NCBI RefSeq assembly: GCF_000261685.1
Contig: NZ_AJQE01000289.1
Location: forward strand, 1 to 64,000
Length of the DNA: 64,000 nt
Origin: Bradyrhizobium genomosp. I (2014)
GTDB taxonomy: Bacteria > Pseudomonadota > Alphaproteobacteria > Rhizobiales > Xanthobacteraceae
Reading direction: 5' to 3'
In this document: piece by piece, positions 9,366-19,876 of the stretch
Layout: the number at the start of each line of letters is the position of its first letter
Numbering within the stretch: the stretch's first letter is position 1
Made by a program: the position numbers and the translations under genes
The notes under the pieces: model-generated
Told to the model about the DNA's origin: nothing
The model's database searches: none
The model's input: the letters and a program-made list of their open reading frames with translations, nothing else

Positions 9366-9923
9366 TTGAACGCACATGTCTCGCAAGGCAGTTGGCCGGT
9401 TTTGGTGCTGAATGCGGACTTCCGGCCGCTGAGTTACTACCCACTGTCGTTGTGGTCGTGGCAGGACGCGATCAAGGCGGTGTTCCTCGACCGCGTCAAC
9501 ATCGTCGCGCATTACGATCAGGCGGTTCGAAGTCCCACGCAGCAAATGCAGCTGCCGAGCGTCGTCTCGCTCAAATCCTTCGTCAAGCCGACCACCCATC
9601 CTGCCTTTACCCGTTTCAACGTCTTCCTGCGCGATCGCTTCGCCTGCCAATATTGCGGCTCCCCCGAAGACCTCACCTTCGATCACATCATCCCCCGCAG
9701 CAAGGGCGGCCAGACCACCTGGGAGAACGTGGTCGCGGCGTGCTCGCCGTGTAACCTGCGCAAGGGCAATCTCACCCCGGCGCAAGCCAGGATGTTTCCG
9801 CGCCAGAACGCGTTCGCACCCACCGTGCACCAGCTGCACCGCAACGGTCGGCTCTTCCCGCCGAACTACCTGCACGACAGCTGGCTCGACTATCTGTACT
9901 GGGATACGGAGCTGGATCCGTAG
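9366..9923 (+). CDS. HNH endonuclease
   Basis: This 185-residue protein begins at TTG 9366 with GGGAG six bases upstream. It holds a complete HNH module: paired cysteines CQYC (94-97) and CSPC (126-129) for zinc, with the DH of LTFDHIIPRSKGG at 106-107. Such stand-alone HNH proteins are widely conserved in alphaproteobacteria. No restriction or phage gene is adjacent, so its role is unclear. Confidence 0.85.
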   Translation: MNAHVSQGSWPVLVLNADFRPLSYYPLSLWSWQDAIKAVFLDRVNIVAHYDQAVRSPTQQMQLPSVVSLKSFVKPTTHPAFTRFNVFLRDRFACQYCGSPEDLTFDHIIPRSKGGQTTWENVVAACSPCNLRKGNLTPAQARMFPRQNAFAPTVHQLHRNGRLFPPNYLHDSWLDYLYWDTELDP

Positions 9924-9946
9924 GGGCGAGCCTGCGTGCGCTGCTG

Positions 9947-10828
9947 CTATCCCCGCTGCAAGGCGAGCGTCACGCCGCCGAGCGTGAGCGCCATCGCCGT
10001 CCATTCGCGATAGCCCAGCGGCTCCCCCAGAATGATGGCGGCGGAGATCACGCCGATCACGGGAACGATCAACATGCCGGTCGAGGCCGAGGTCGGTGGC
10101 AAACGGCGCAGCGTCTCGAACCAGGTGACGTAGCAGATGCCCATCGGCACCAGCGTCATATAGACGAAGCAGCCGAGCCCCAGCGGAGTAATCGCGGTGA
10201 TATCAGGATGCTCGAACGCCACGCCGAGGATCAGCATCGCGGCGCAGCCGGGCCCGACCTGCCAGGCGACGACGACCAGCGGCGGCATCGGCAGCGGCTT
10301 GCGGTTGAGCACGTTGCCGAGCGCGAACAGGATGGCGCAGAGCAGCGCCAGCACAATGCCCAGCAGCTTGTCGGCGCCGAACGCGAGGCCGTTTCCGCTC
10401 AGGAGCAGCGTGACGCCGGCAACGCCGAGCACGAGCCCAAGGACATCCCGTGGGCCCGGCCGCGTATGCAGCACCGGCCAGGCAAACAGCATCGCCCAGA
10501 TCGGCATCGTATAGGCGAGCAGAGCGCCCTCGCTCACCGTCACATATTTCATCGCGACCGTGCCGAGACCCATCCAGGCAAAGACGTTGGTGAAGGTCGC
10601 AAACAGCAGCCGCGGGACGGCCTCGCGCGGCACGGCGAACGACTCCTTGCGGCTCAGCGCCAGGGTGCCGAGAATGAGCGAGGCGCAAACCCCGGCAAGG
10701 CCACGCGCGAACAGGGGCGGCCATTGCTGGAGCAACAGCTTCATCAGCGGCCAGTTCAGCGCCCAGCCGAACGCCGTCACGCAAAGGCAGAGAGAGCCGA
10801 TCGTCCTGTCGCGTCGCGCCGAATCCAT
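9947..10828 (-). CDS. EamA/DMT-family inner-membrane transporter
   Basis: The 293-residue product is almost entirely hydrophobic, with about ten transmembrane helices in two EamA repeats. These run from IGSLCLCVTAFGWALNWPLM near the start to AIILGEPLGYREWTAMALTL near the end. Members export amino acids or other small metabolites. It converges on the HNH nuclease gene with only 23 bases between the stops, and no substrate can be assigned. Confidence 0.87.
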   Translation of the reverse strand: MDSARRDRTIGSLCLCVTAFGWALNWPLMKLLLQQWPPLFARGLAGVCASLILGTLALSRKESFAVPREAVPRLLFATFTNVFAWMGLGTVAMKYVTVSEGALLAYTMPIWAMLFAWPVLHTRPGPRDVLGLVLGVAGVTLLLSGNGLAFGADKLLGIVLALLCAILFALGNVLNRKPLPMPPLVVVAWQVGPGCAAMLILGVAFEHPDITAITPLGLGCFVYMTLVPMGICYVTWFETLRRLPPTSASTGMLIVPVIGVISAAIILGEPLGYREWTAMALTLGGVTLALQRG

Positions 10829-11002
10829 GGCTAGCGCTTAGCAGGCAAGCGCGGCCGGCTCCACCTCGGCTGGCGCATGCGGGTCATCACGGAGCAAGGA
10901 ACCCGAAGCGGCCGTGCCCGTTCAGAGTCAACGGCATGCGCGCTCGCATGCACGTTCCACCGAACGCGTTCGCCGGCCGCAAATCGAAACAGGGGAAGAC
11001 CC

Positions 11003-11224
11003 ATGCCCGCAACCGAGAGTGATCACGTCTACAAGATCCTGGACCTCGTCGGATCGTCGGAGACGTCGATCGAGGACGCGATCAAGAATGCGATCAGCCG
11101 TGCCGCCAAGACCGTTCGCGAGATGAAGTGGTTCGAGGTGGTGCAGACGCGCGGCCACATCGAGAACGGCGCCGTACGCCATTATCAGGTGACGCTGCGC
11201 GTCGGCTTTACGCTGGAGGGATGA
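11003..11224 (+). CDS. Dodecin-family flavin-binding protein
   Basis: ATG 11003, with a GGGGAAG ribosome site, opens a 73-residue protein matching dodecin along its whole length: [19 protein letters not shown], then [13 protein letters not shown]. The tryptophan at W43 is the one expected to stack against the flavin ring. Dodecins form dodecameric cages that store or sequester riboflavin, FMN or coenzyme A in the cytoplasm. It is a single-gene unit convergent with the peptide transporter operon. Confidence 0.9.
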   Translation: MPATESDHVYKILDLVGSSETSIEDAIKNAISRAAKTVREMKWFEVVQTRGHIENGAVRHYQVTLRVGFTLEG

Positions 11225-11299
11225 CGCGGCGGGCGCATCGCGGCGATCCGGCACCGGCGCGCGAAAGGCCGGCCCGTTCGCGCATCACGTTGCGCCGCA

Positions 11300-12264
11300 T
11301 CAGGCCAGGTGACACGCTACAAAATGCCCCGCCGCGCCCTCCTTCAGCGCCGGTGCGCTTTCCGCGCAGCGCGGCTGGGCGATCGGGCAGCGGGTGTGGA
11401 AGTGACAACCCGACGGCGGCTTCATCGGGCTCGGCACGTCGCCCTTGAGGCGGATGCGCTCGCGCTTGAGCTTGGGATCGGGCACCGGCACCGCCGACAG
11501 CAGCGCCCTGGTGTACGGATGCTGCGGGTTGCGGTAGAGGTCGCTGGCTTTCGCCAGCTCGACGATGCGGCCGAGATACATCACCGCGACGCGATCCGAG
11601 ATGTGCTCGACCACGGAGAGGTCGTGCGCGACGAACAGATAGGTCAGGTTCAGCTCGGCCTGGAGGTCTTCCAGCAGGTTGATCACCTGGGCCTGGATCG
11701 ACACGTCGAGCGCGGAGACCGGCTCGTCGCAGACGATCAGCTTCGGCTCGACCGCGAGCGCGCGCGCGATCACGATGCGCTGGCGCTGGCCGCCGGAGAA
11801 TTCGTGCGGATAGCGCCGCATGTGCTCGGCCTTGAGCCCGACCTTGATCAGGAGGCCCGCAACGCGCTCCTCGCGCTCCTTCGCGGAGGTCGCGAGATTG
11901 TGGATGGTGAAGGCCTCGCCGAGGATAGCGCCGACCGTCATGCGCGGATTGAGCGAGGCGAACGGGTCCTGGAACACCAGCTGCATGTTCCGCCGCATCG
12001 CGCGCAGATCGTTGCCGCCGAGCTTGCGCACGTCCTGGCCGTCGAAGGTGACCTCGCCGTCGGTCGGCTCGATCAGGCGCAGCACGCAGCGTCCCGTCGT
12101 CGACTTGCCGCAGCCGGATTCGCCGACGAGACCGAGCGTCTCGCCGCGATTGACCGAGAACGACACCCCGTCGACCGCATAGACGGTGCCGACCTGGCGC
12201 GACAGCAAGCCGCCGAGCACGGGGAAATGTTTCTTCAGGCCGCTGACGCGGAGCAAGGGTTCGC

Positions 12265-12268
<4 letters not shown>
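11300..12268 (-). CDS. Peptide ABC transporter ATP-binding protein (OppF/DppF type)
   Basis: The 322-residue ATPase has Walker [10 protein letters not shown] at 49-57, the SGGQRQR signature, Walker [13 protein letters not shown], and the C-terminal oligopeptide-transporter tail containing [14 protein letters not shown]. That cysteine pattern is typical of OppF/DppF and may hold an iron-sulfur cluster. It is last in a minus-strand operon and overlaps the stop of the OppD-type gene by four bases, implying translational coupling. It energises di/oligopeptide or related uptake at the inner membrane. Confidence 0.93.
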
Positions 12269-13259
<991 letters not shown>

Positions 13260-13260
<1 letters not shown>

Positions 13261-14177
13261 CAGATCACCCGTCGCGCATCGAGCGCGTCACGCAGGCCGT
13301 CGCCGATGAAGTTGATGGCGACAACCGCGATGAAGATCGCGCCGCCCGGAAACAGCGCCCAGTGCGGGCCGATGTCGAGAAAATCCTTGGCGTCATAGAG
13401 CAGGCGGCCCCAGGTCGGGGTATCCGGCGGAAAGCCGAGGCCGAGGAAGGACAGCGTCGATTCCGCGATGATCGCGGCGGCGACGTCGATGGTGCCGGCG
13501 ATGATCACCGGGCCGACCGCATTGGGCAGGATGTGCCGCACCACCTGCCGCACCGGACTGGCGCCGAGCGCGCGCGCGGCTTCGACGAACTCCTTTTCGC
13601 GGATCGACAGGAACTGCGCGCGCACGAGGCGCGCGACCGGCATCCAGCGGAGCCCCCCGATCACCAGCACGATCAGGATGAAGATGCCGCCCTCGGGGCC
13701 GAACACCTGCTTCAGCCCGTCGCGGAAGAGATAGATCAGCAGCAGCAACAGCGGCAGTTGCGGCAGCGACAGGAACAGGTCCGTGAGCCACATCAGGCCG
13801 TGCCCGAGCGCGCCGCGCGACATGCCGGCGAGCGCGCCGATCAGCGTGCCGATGAACACCGAGACCAGCATGGCGGCGAGACCGACAGCGAGCGAGATGC
13901 GGCCGCCATAGATCATCCGCGCCAGAATGTCCTGGCCGAGATCGTCGGTCCCGAAAGGATGGGCGAGCGAGGGCCCTTGCAGGCCCGCGACGATGTCGAT
14001 GTCGTTGATCTTGATGCGCCAGACGAAGGGGCCAACGACCACCGCCAGAATCAGAATGAGGAGCAGGAAGGCACTGACGACGGCGAGCCGGTGGCGGCTG
14101 TAACGCCGCCACGTCTCGCGCCACGGCGAGTAGGCGCGCCGCTCAGCGGAAGGAGATGCGAGGGTCAAGCCAGCCAT
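13260..14177 (-). CDS. Peptide ABC transporter permease (OppC/DppC type)
   Basis: The 305-residue membrane protein has an N-terminal cytoplasmic leader, a first helix (LAVVSAFLLLILILAVVVGPF) and four to five more. It contains the EAA-type loop VEAARALGASPVRQVVRHIL that contacts the ATPase. The HPFGTDDLGQDILARMIYGGR segment is diagnostic of DppC/OppC. It overlaps the OppB-type gene by 35 bases. Confidence 0.93.
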
Positions 14178-15102
14178 AGAGCACGTCCGCGATGAGATTG
14201 AACAGCACGACCAGGCACGCGAAGACGAAGGTCACGGCCATCACCACCGGCGTGTCGTTGGACAGGATGGAGGAGATCAGGAGCGAGCCGATGCCGGGAA
14301 TGCGGAAGATCTGCTCGGTGACGATGGCGCCGCCGAACACCGCCGGCATCTGCAACGCAATCAGCGTCACGACCGGGATCATGGCGTTACGCATCACGTG
14401 CTTGACGATGACCGTGGCCTGGCCAAGCCCCTTGGCACGCGCCGTGGTAACGTAGTCGAGCCGGATGACGTCGAGCATTGCCGAGCGCACGAAGCGCGTC
14501 ATCGACGCCGCCTGGAACAGGCCGAGCACCGCCACCGGCATGATCGCCTGACGGATCATCTCCAAGACCCAGCGGATGCCCGTTGCATTGATGTCGGTGG
14601 TGTAGACGAACGGCAGCCAGTCCAGCGTGACCGAGAAGATCAGGATGAACAGGATCCCGGTGAAGAAGGTCGGCAGCGAGAAGCCAACGAAGGCGAGCGT
14701 GTTGGCGACCTGGTCGAATACAGAATAGGGCTTGGTCGCGGCATAGACGCCGACGGGAATCGCGACCAGCAGCGCCAGGATCTGGGCCGACCCGATCACG
14801 TAGAGCGTGGTCGGAAGGCGCTGGAGGATGAGCTTATCGACGTCCATCCGGCTGACGAACGAAAAACCCCAGTCGCCGTGCATCATGGCCGACAGCCAGT
14901 GCAGGTAACGAAGATAGATCGGATCATCCAGGCCAAACTTGGCCCGAAGTGCGGCTTGCACTTCGGGCGGGACGTTCGGATTGGTCGCAAGTTCGGAGAA
15001 CGGGTCGCCGGGAGCCAGCGCCAGCACGAAGAACAACACTGCCGAGATGCCGAGCAGGCTCGGAATCGCGATCAGCAAGCGGCGCAGGACATACTGACTC
15101 AT
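14143..15102 (-). CDS. Peptide ABC transporter permease (OppB/DppB type)
   Basis: The 319-residue permease has the N-terminal pattern of the family (YVLRRLLIAIPSLLGISAVLF, then LAPGDPF). A long periplasmic loop and the cytoplasmic EAA loop VTTARAKGLGQATVIVKHVM follow. It forms the translocation pore with the OppC-type subunit. It lies 29 bases downstream of the solute-binding protein gene in the same operon. Confidence 0.93.
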   Translation of the reverse strand: MSQYVLRRLLIAIPSLLGISAVLFFVLALAPGDPFSELATNPNVPPEVQAALRAKFGLDDPIYLRYLHWLSAMMHGDWGFSFVSRMDVDKLILQRLPTTLYVIGSAQILALLVAIPVGVYAATKPYSVFDQVANTLAFVGFSLPTFFTGILFILIFSVTLDWLPFVYTTDINATGIRWVLEMIRQAIMPVAVLGLFQAASMTRFVRSAMLDVIRLDYVTTARAKGLGQATVIVKHVMRNAMIPVVTLIALQMPAVFGGAIVTEQIFRIPGIGSLLISSILSNDTPVVMAVTFVFACLVVLFNLIADVLYGWLDPRISFR

Positions 15103-15131
15103 CAGGGAGAGATCCTCTCAGCGGCAGTCTC

Positions 15132-16922
15132 TCACGCCTCCCGATACCAGTCCTGGATGTTGTCCGTCTCGTTCGCCCAGCCGCTCAGCGCCGGCCGCAA
15201 CGTGTTGGCCGCGGCTTCCACCTTCAGGCGATGCATCACCGGGATGAACACGGTGTCCTGCCAAAGCAGATCGTTGCACTTGATGTAGAGTGCGGCCCGC
15301 TTGACGGGATCGGTCTCGGTCTCGGCCGCTGCAATGGCGGCATCATAGTCCTTGTTGACGTAACGCGGGAAATTCTGGCCCTGCCACTTGTTCTCCTTCG
15401 TCGCCACATTGGCGGAGATGTAGCGGCGCATGTGCAGGGCCGGATCCGGCTGCGTCATCGGGATCTGGAACTCCTCGATGTCGGCATAGAACTTGGGATA
15501 GGTGTCCGGGTTGGCAACGTCCGACGAGAAGAACACCGAGGCAACGACCGACTTGAGCTCCACATCGATGCCCGCCTTCTGGCAGGCCTGCTTGACGATC
15601 GCCTGGGTCTTCTGGCGCGGACCATTGGTCGAGGTCTGGTACAGAAGCTTGAACTTCTTTCCATCTTTCTCGCGGATGCCGTCCGATCCGACCTTCCATC
15701 CGGCCTCGTCGAGCATCTTCGACGCCTTCTCGATGTTGAACTCCCACGAGGTGTTCTTGGAAACGAATTTTTCGGGACCGTTGAGGTAGTTGGCGGTGGT
15801 GCGGCCTGCACGCCCGTAGATCGCCTTCTTGACGGACTCGCGGTCGACCAGCATGGAAAGCGCCTTGCGCACCTTCGGGTCCGAGAAGATCGGGTGCTTG
15901 GTCTTGATCGAGGACCGTTCGCCGTCGACCTCGGTGTTCGGATCGGTGAAGTTGATCGCAATGAACTCGATGTCGCCGCCGGTGGCATAGAGCGTCTTGC
16001 CCTTGCCGCCCTTCTCCAGACGCAGCAGCACGTCATCTTCGACCTGCATGTTCCAGGCGAAATCGAATTCGCCGGTCTGGATCACCGCCCGCGCCGCCGA
16101 GACGGCATCGCCGCCGCCCTTCATCTCGATCGTGTCGAAATGCGGACGGTTGGGCATATGGTAGTCGGGATTGAGCTGGCCGCGGACGACATCGCCCGGC
16201 TTGAACTCCACGAATTTATACGGGCCGGTGCCCACCGGGGCCAGATTGTTCGGCGCCTCGCGGGACTTCGAGCCCTTGTAGTCAGAGAACAGATGCTTGG
16301 GGAGAACGCAGCCATAGGCGCCGACGAAGGCATTTGCCCAGAACGGCGTGGGGGTCTTGAACAGGATCCGAATCGAAAGATCGTTCACCTTCTCGACCGT
16401 GATCTCACCATAGGTGCTGATGCTGACGGCGGCCGTGGCGGGGTCGCTGGCGTATTGCCAGGTGAATACGAAGTCGTCGGCCGTGAGCGGTTTGCCGTCG
16501 TGCCATTTGACTCCCGGCTTGATTTTCCAAGTCACCGACTTGGCATCGGCGGCCAGACCGCCGTTTGCAACCGAGGGAATTTCTGCGGCGAGAATCGGAT
16601 TGAGATTGCCGTCGGCGTCCCAGCTGGCGAGCGGCTCGTAGAACAGCCGCGACCCGTCCTGGTCCTTGGTGCCGGTGGCGAAATGCGGATTGAGCAGCGT
16701 CGGCCCCTGCCACCACAATAGCTTGAGAGGCCCGCCACCTCCGCGCTTGGTTGGCTTATAGACCGCGGGACTCTGCGCCATGGCGACGCCGCCGAGCGCG
16801 AGGATCTGGTTGGCCAGGGGAGCGGTGAGACCGACCGCGGCCATGCGTTTGATGAAGGCGCGGCGATCCATTCGCCCGTCCTTCACCTGGCCGATCATCG
16901 AACGCAGTTCTTTATCCAGCAT
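15132..16922 (-). CDS. Peptide/nickel-type ABC solute-binding protein (SBP_bac_5)
   Basis: ATG 16922 was chosen because GGGGGA lies upstream and an N-terminal export signal follows. Residues near 18-50 hold RRAFIKRMAAVGLTAPLANQ, a twin-arginine-like start with hydrophobic core, ending near GVAMAQ. The 596-residue product contains the family 5 solute-binding core (WKIKPGVKWHDGKPLTADDF). It binds an oligopeptide or similar ligand in the periplasm and delivers it to the permeases encoded next. Confidence 0.92.
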   Translation of the reverse strand: MLDKELRSMIGQVKDGRMDRRAFIKRMAAVGLTAPLANQILALGGVAMAQSPAVYKPTKRGGGGPLKLLWWQGPTLLNPHFATGTKDQDGSRLFYEPLASWDADGNLNPILAAEIPSVANGGLAADAKSVTWKIKPGVKWHDGKPLTADDFVFTWQYASDPATAAVSISTYGEITVEKVNDLSIRILFKTPTPFWANAFVGAYGCVLPKHLFSDYKGSKSREAPNNLAPVGTGPYKFVEFKPGDVVRGQLNPDYHMPNRPHFDTIEMKGGGDAVSAARAVIQTGEFDFAWNMQVEDDVLLRLEKGGKGKTLYATGGDIEFIAINFTDPNTEVDGERSSIKTKHPIFSDPKVRKALSMLVDRESVKKAIYGRAGRTTANYLNGPEKFVSKNTSWEFNIEKASKMLDEAGWKVGSDGIREKDGKKFKLLYQTSTNGPRQKTQAIVKQACQKAGIDVELKSVVASVFFSSDVANPDTYPKFYADIEEFQIPMTQPDPALHMRRYISANVATKENKWQGQNFPRYVNKDYDAAIAAAETETDPVKRAALYIKCNDLLWQDTVFIPVMHRLKVEAAANTLRPALSGWANETDNIQDWYREA

Positions 16923-17184
16923 GGTTGTCCCCCGTCTGGTTTCCCATCGTGATGAAGACGGCCGACAAAGACGGCCGCCCATTTGGCTGGCAGTAGATGG
17001 CACACCGAATGGGGGGCGCGTCAACTGGGACCGTATGTATGCAAACGGTCTTCTGGCTGTCTGTTGGGCAAAATTGCGTTCCGCAGCCCATCCGCTCGGC
17101 AATCCAGCATCAAAACATGCCCGATTGCACGCTGCACTGCGGAAAATTTGTTCGCCGCATCAGACGAAGTATCGAGGTGAAATT

Positions 17185-18603
17185 CTACGCCACGGACATG
17201 TCGAGCGGCGGCGCGACGTGATCCGGCAGCGGACAGACGTAAGGCGTCTTGGCCGTCCGCCTTTGAAGGTCCGCCTTGGCAGCCTTGATCAGTTCCGGTT
17301 CCGTCAACGCCTTGATGCCGAGACCGGCCATCGCCTTGGCCGCCTGCACCATGGCCTTGTGGGCGTGCGGGCTCTTGCCTTGCGCCACCACCTGCCAGGT
17401 GTGGAAGGGCGTGCCGATTGCAACCGTCGGCGCGTGAACCTGCACGGTCGGCACCACCCAGCTCACGTCGCCGACATCGGTCGAGCCGACCAGCGGGTTG
17501 CGCTTGGCATCGAGCGGCACCAGGAAGTCGGCCAGCGGCCGATCGGTCGGCTCCATGCCGATCGCATAATAGACCGACGAGATGTCCTTGTCGCTCAGCG
17601 TCGCACGGATCTGGCTTGCAAAGCTCTTGTCCGCATCGTCGAAATGCGGCGGTCCGAGTTCTTCCATCACCTGGTGCAGCGCCTGTTCCAGCGGCGCGTT
17701 CGGCAGGATGTTGGAGACCGCGGAGATGATCTTCATCTCGACCTTGGTCTCGGTCATCAACGCGGCGCCCTGAGCGATCTTGGACACGCGCTCGACCAGC
17801 TCGTTCATGCCGGGAAGATCACGGGCGCGGATCGAATAGCGCACGCGCGCGTGGGCCTGCACCACGTTGGGGGCGATGCCGCCGGTGTCGAGCAGCGCGT
17901 AATGCACGCGCGCGTCGCTCGGCATGTGCTCGCGCATGTAGTTCACGCCGACGTTCATCAATTCCACCGCGTCGAGTGCGGAGCGACCGAGATGCGGCGA
18001 GGCAGCCGCATGCGAGGTACGGCCGGTGAAGATGAAATCCGCGCGCGTGTTGGCGAGCGACGGCGTCACCGCGACTTCCCAGAAGCTGTGCGGATGCCAG
18101 GTGATGGCGATGTCGGCGTCCTCGAACGCGCCGGAGCGCACCATGAAGGCCTTTGCCGCGCCGCCTTCCTCCGCTGGGCAGCCGTAGTAGCGCACGCGGC
18201 CGGGCACCTTGGTCTCGGCCAGCCAGTCCTTCACAGCGGTCGCGGCGAGCAGCGCGGCGGAACCGAGCAGATTGTGACCGCAGCCATGGCCATGGCCGCC
18301 GGTCTCGATCGGGCGATGCTCGGCGACACCCGCCTCCTGGCTGAGGCCGGGCAGCGCGTCATATTCCCCCATGAAGGCGATGACCGGACCGCCCTCGCCC
18401 CATTCCCCCATCACCGCGGTCGGGATGCCGGCAACGTTCTCGGTGATACGGAATCCCTGATGGCGCAGCTCGGCGAGATGCTCGGCCGCGGACCGCGCCT
18501 CGGTGTAGCAGACCTCGGGCATGCCCCAGACCCTGTCGCTGAGGTCGATGAAACGTGTCTTGATCGTGTCGACGCCACGCCAGATGTCGCTGCGGTTGTC
18601 CAT
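17185..18603 (-). CDS. M20-family amidohydrolase, AbgB-like
   Basis: The 472-residue protein has the M20 metallopeptidase metal site (GEYDALPGLSQEAG and GGHGHGCGHNLLG) and the acid EEGGAAK near residue 160. Its best family match is the aminobenzoyl-glutamate hydrolase B branch, which hydrolyses N-acyl amino-acid or dipeptide-like amides. It is on the same strand and 262 bases upstream of the peptide-binding protein gene. A plausible pathway is uptake by the transporter followed by cytoplasmic hydrolysis here. That gap is long enough for a separate promoter. Confidence 0.9.
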   Translation of the reverse strand: MDNRSDIWRGVDTIKTRFIDLSDRVWGMPEVCYTEARSAAEHLAELRHQGFRITENVAGIPTAVMGEWGEGGPVIAFMGEYDALPGLSQEAGVAEHRPIETGGHGHGCGHNLLGSAALLAATAVKDWLAETKVPGRVRYYGCPAEEGGAAKAFMVRSGAFEDADIAITWHPHSFWEVAVTPSLANTRADFIFTGRTSHAAASPHLGRSALDAVELMNVGVNYMREHMPSDARVHYALLDTGGIAPNVVQAHARVRYSIRARDLPGMNELVERVSKIAQGAALMTETKVEMKIISAVSNILPNAPLEQALHQVMEELGPPHFDDADKSFASQIRATLSDKDISSVYYAIGMEPTDRPLADFLVPLDAKRNPLVGSTDVGDVSWVVPTVQVHAPTVAIGTPFHTWQVVAQGKSPHAHKAMVQAAKAMAGLGIKALTEPELIKAAKADLQRRTAKTPYVCPLPDHVAPPLDMSVA

Positions 18604-18880
18604 GCTTCGGTCCGTGATCCCTGGTCAAACGAAGCGGGAATGGTTAGCAGCTTCGGCATGCGGCGCCTAGCATCCGGCCGGACAGCAGCCATGCGGCCGG
18701 TGCCGGATCGCGCGCGCCCGCCTTCTGTGCACGAGGCGCCTTTCGAAGATTTCACGCGGCGTTCTCAGGAATAGTTGGGAACGAGGCTTTCAAGACGGCC
18801 TGCTCCGGCCTAAATTATGTGTGCTTCGCGCTTCGTTCCGCTGGCCATGCCGGAGCGATGCTCTCAGCCAGGAGAACTCC

Positions 18881-19852
18881 ATGCCCGCTCTGACCGAATG
18901 GAGAGTGCCGCCGGCGAACCAGCCGCGGGCGAGCGACTACGGCTTCGATCTCGACCGCGCGCTCGGCTCCGTCGTCGGCCTCCACGCCATCGTCCCGCCG
19001 GACGCCTTCAGCGCCGAGACGCTTGGCACCGAGCGCGCCGGCAATGGCGTCGTGATCGACGACGGGCTGGTGCTCACGATAGGTTATCTCATCACTGAGG
19101 CAGAGTCGGTCTGGCTGCACCGGGCCGACGGACGCGTCGTGGAGGGTCATGCACTCGGCTTCGATTCCGAAACCGGGTTCGGGCTGGTGCAGGCGCTCGG
19201 CCAGCTCGACGTCGCGCCGCTGCCGCTCGGCTCGTCGGCGGCGACCCGGATCGGCGACCGCGTCGTGGTCGGCGGCGCCGGCGGGCGCACGCGATCGGTC
19301 GCGAGCCAGATCGTGGCCAAGCAGGAATTCGCCGGCTACTGGGAATATCTGCTGGATGAGGCCGTGTTCACCTGTCCCGCTCACCCGAACTGGGGCGGCA
19401 CGGCGCTGCTCAACGAACGCGGAGAGTTGATCGGCATCGGCTCGCTCCAGCTCGAGCGCGAACGTGACGGCAAGGCCGAGCACGTCAACATGATCGTGCC
19501 CATCGACCTCTTGAAGCCGATCCTTGAGGACTTGCGCAAGTTCGGCCGCGTCAACAAGCCGGCACGGCCCTGGCTCGGGCTCTACTCCACCGAGATCGAT
19601 AACCGCGTGGTGGTGATCGGAATCTCCGCCAACGGCCCGGCCGCCCGCGCCGAGCTCAAGACCGGCGATGTCATCCTCGCCGTGGACGGCGACAAGGTCA
19701 CGAGCCAAACCGCCTTCTACAGGAAGATGTGGGAGCTCGGCGCCGCCGGCGTCGACGTGCCGCTCACCGTGCATCACGAAGGCGTCACCTTCGACGTCAC
19801 GGTGACCTCGACCGATCGCTTCAAGCTCCTGAAGGCGCCGAAGCTGCACTGA
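18881..19852 (+). CDS. Trypsin-fold S1C (DegP-like) protein with PDZ domain, catalytic triad lost
   Basis: ATG 18881 follows an AGGAGA site and gives 323 residues. The N-terminal half aligns with HtrA/DegP proteases and a PDZ domain follows at about 228-312 (RPWLGLYSTEIDNRVVVIGI). All three triad positions differ from the active-enzyme pattern. TAAH is TIGYLI (Y69), the D of DLAVLK is replaced in SETGFGLVQ (G99), and GNSGG is PNWGG (W171). No signal peptide is seen. It is probably a pseudoprotease acting as a binding or scaffold protein, and it sits directly before an esterase gene. Confidence 0.82.
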   Translation: MPALTEWRVPPANQPRASDYGFDLDRALGSVVGLHAIVPPDAFSAETLGTERAGNGVVIDDGLVLTIGYLITEAESVWLHRADGRVVEGHALGFDSETGFGLVQALGQLDVAPLPLGSSAATRIGDRVVVGGAGGRTRSVASQIVAKQEFAGYWEYLLDEAVFTCPAHPNWGGTALLNERGELIGIGSLQLERERDGKAEHVNMIVPIDLLKPILEDLRKFGRVNKPARPWLGLYSTEIDNRVVVIGISANGPAARAELKTGDVILAVDGDKVTSQTAFYRKMWELGAAGVDVPLTVHHEGVTFDVTVTSTDRFKLLKAPKLH

Positions 19853-19876
19853 TCCCAAGGCTTGAGGACGCGGGCG

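Noticed and set aside
16780-18774. 664-codon plus-strand frame opposite the M20 hydrolase
   Set aside because: No recognisable motif, skewed composition, and it covers a well-supported minus-strand gene.
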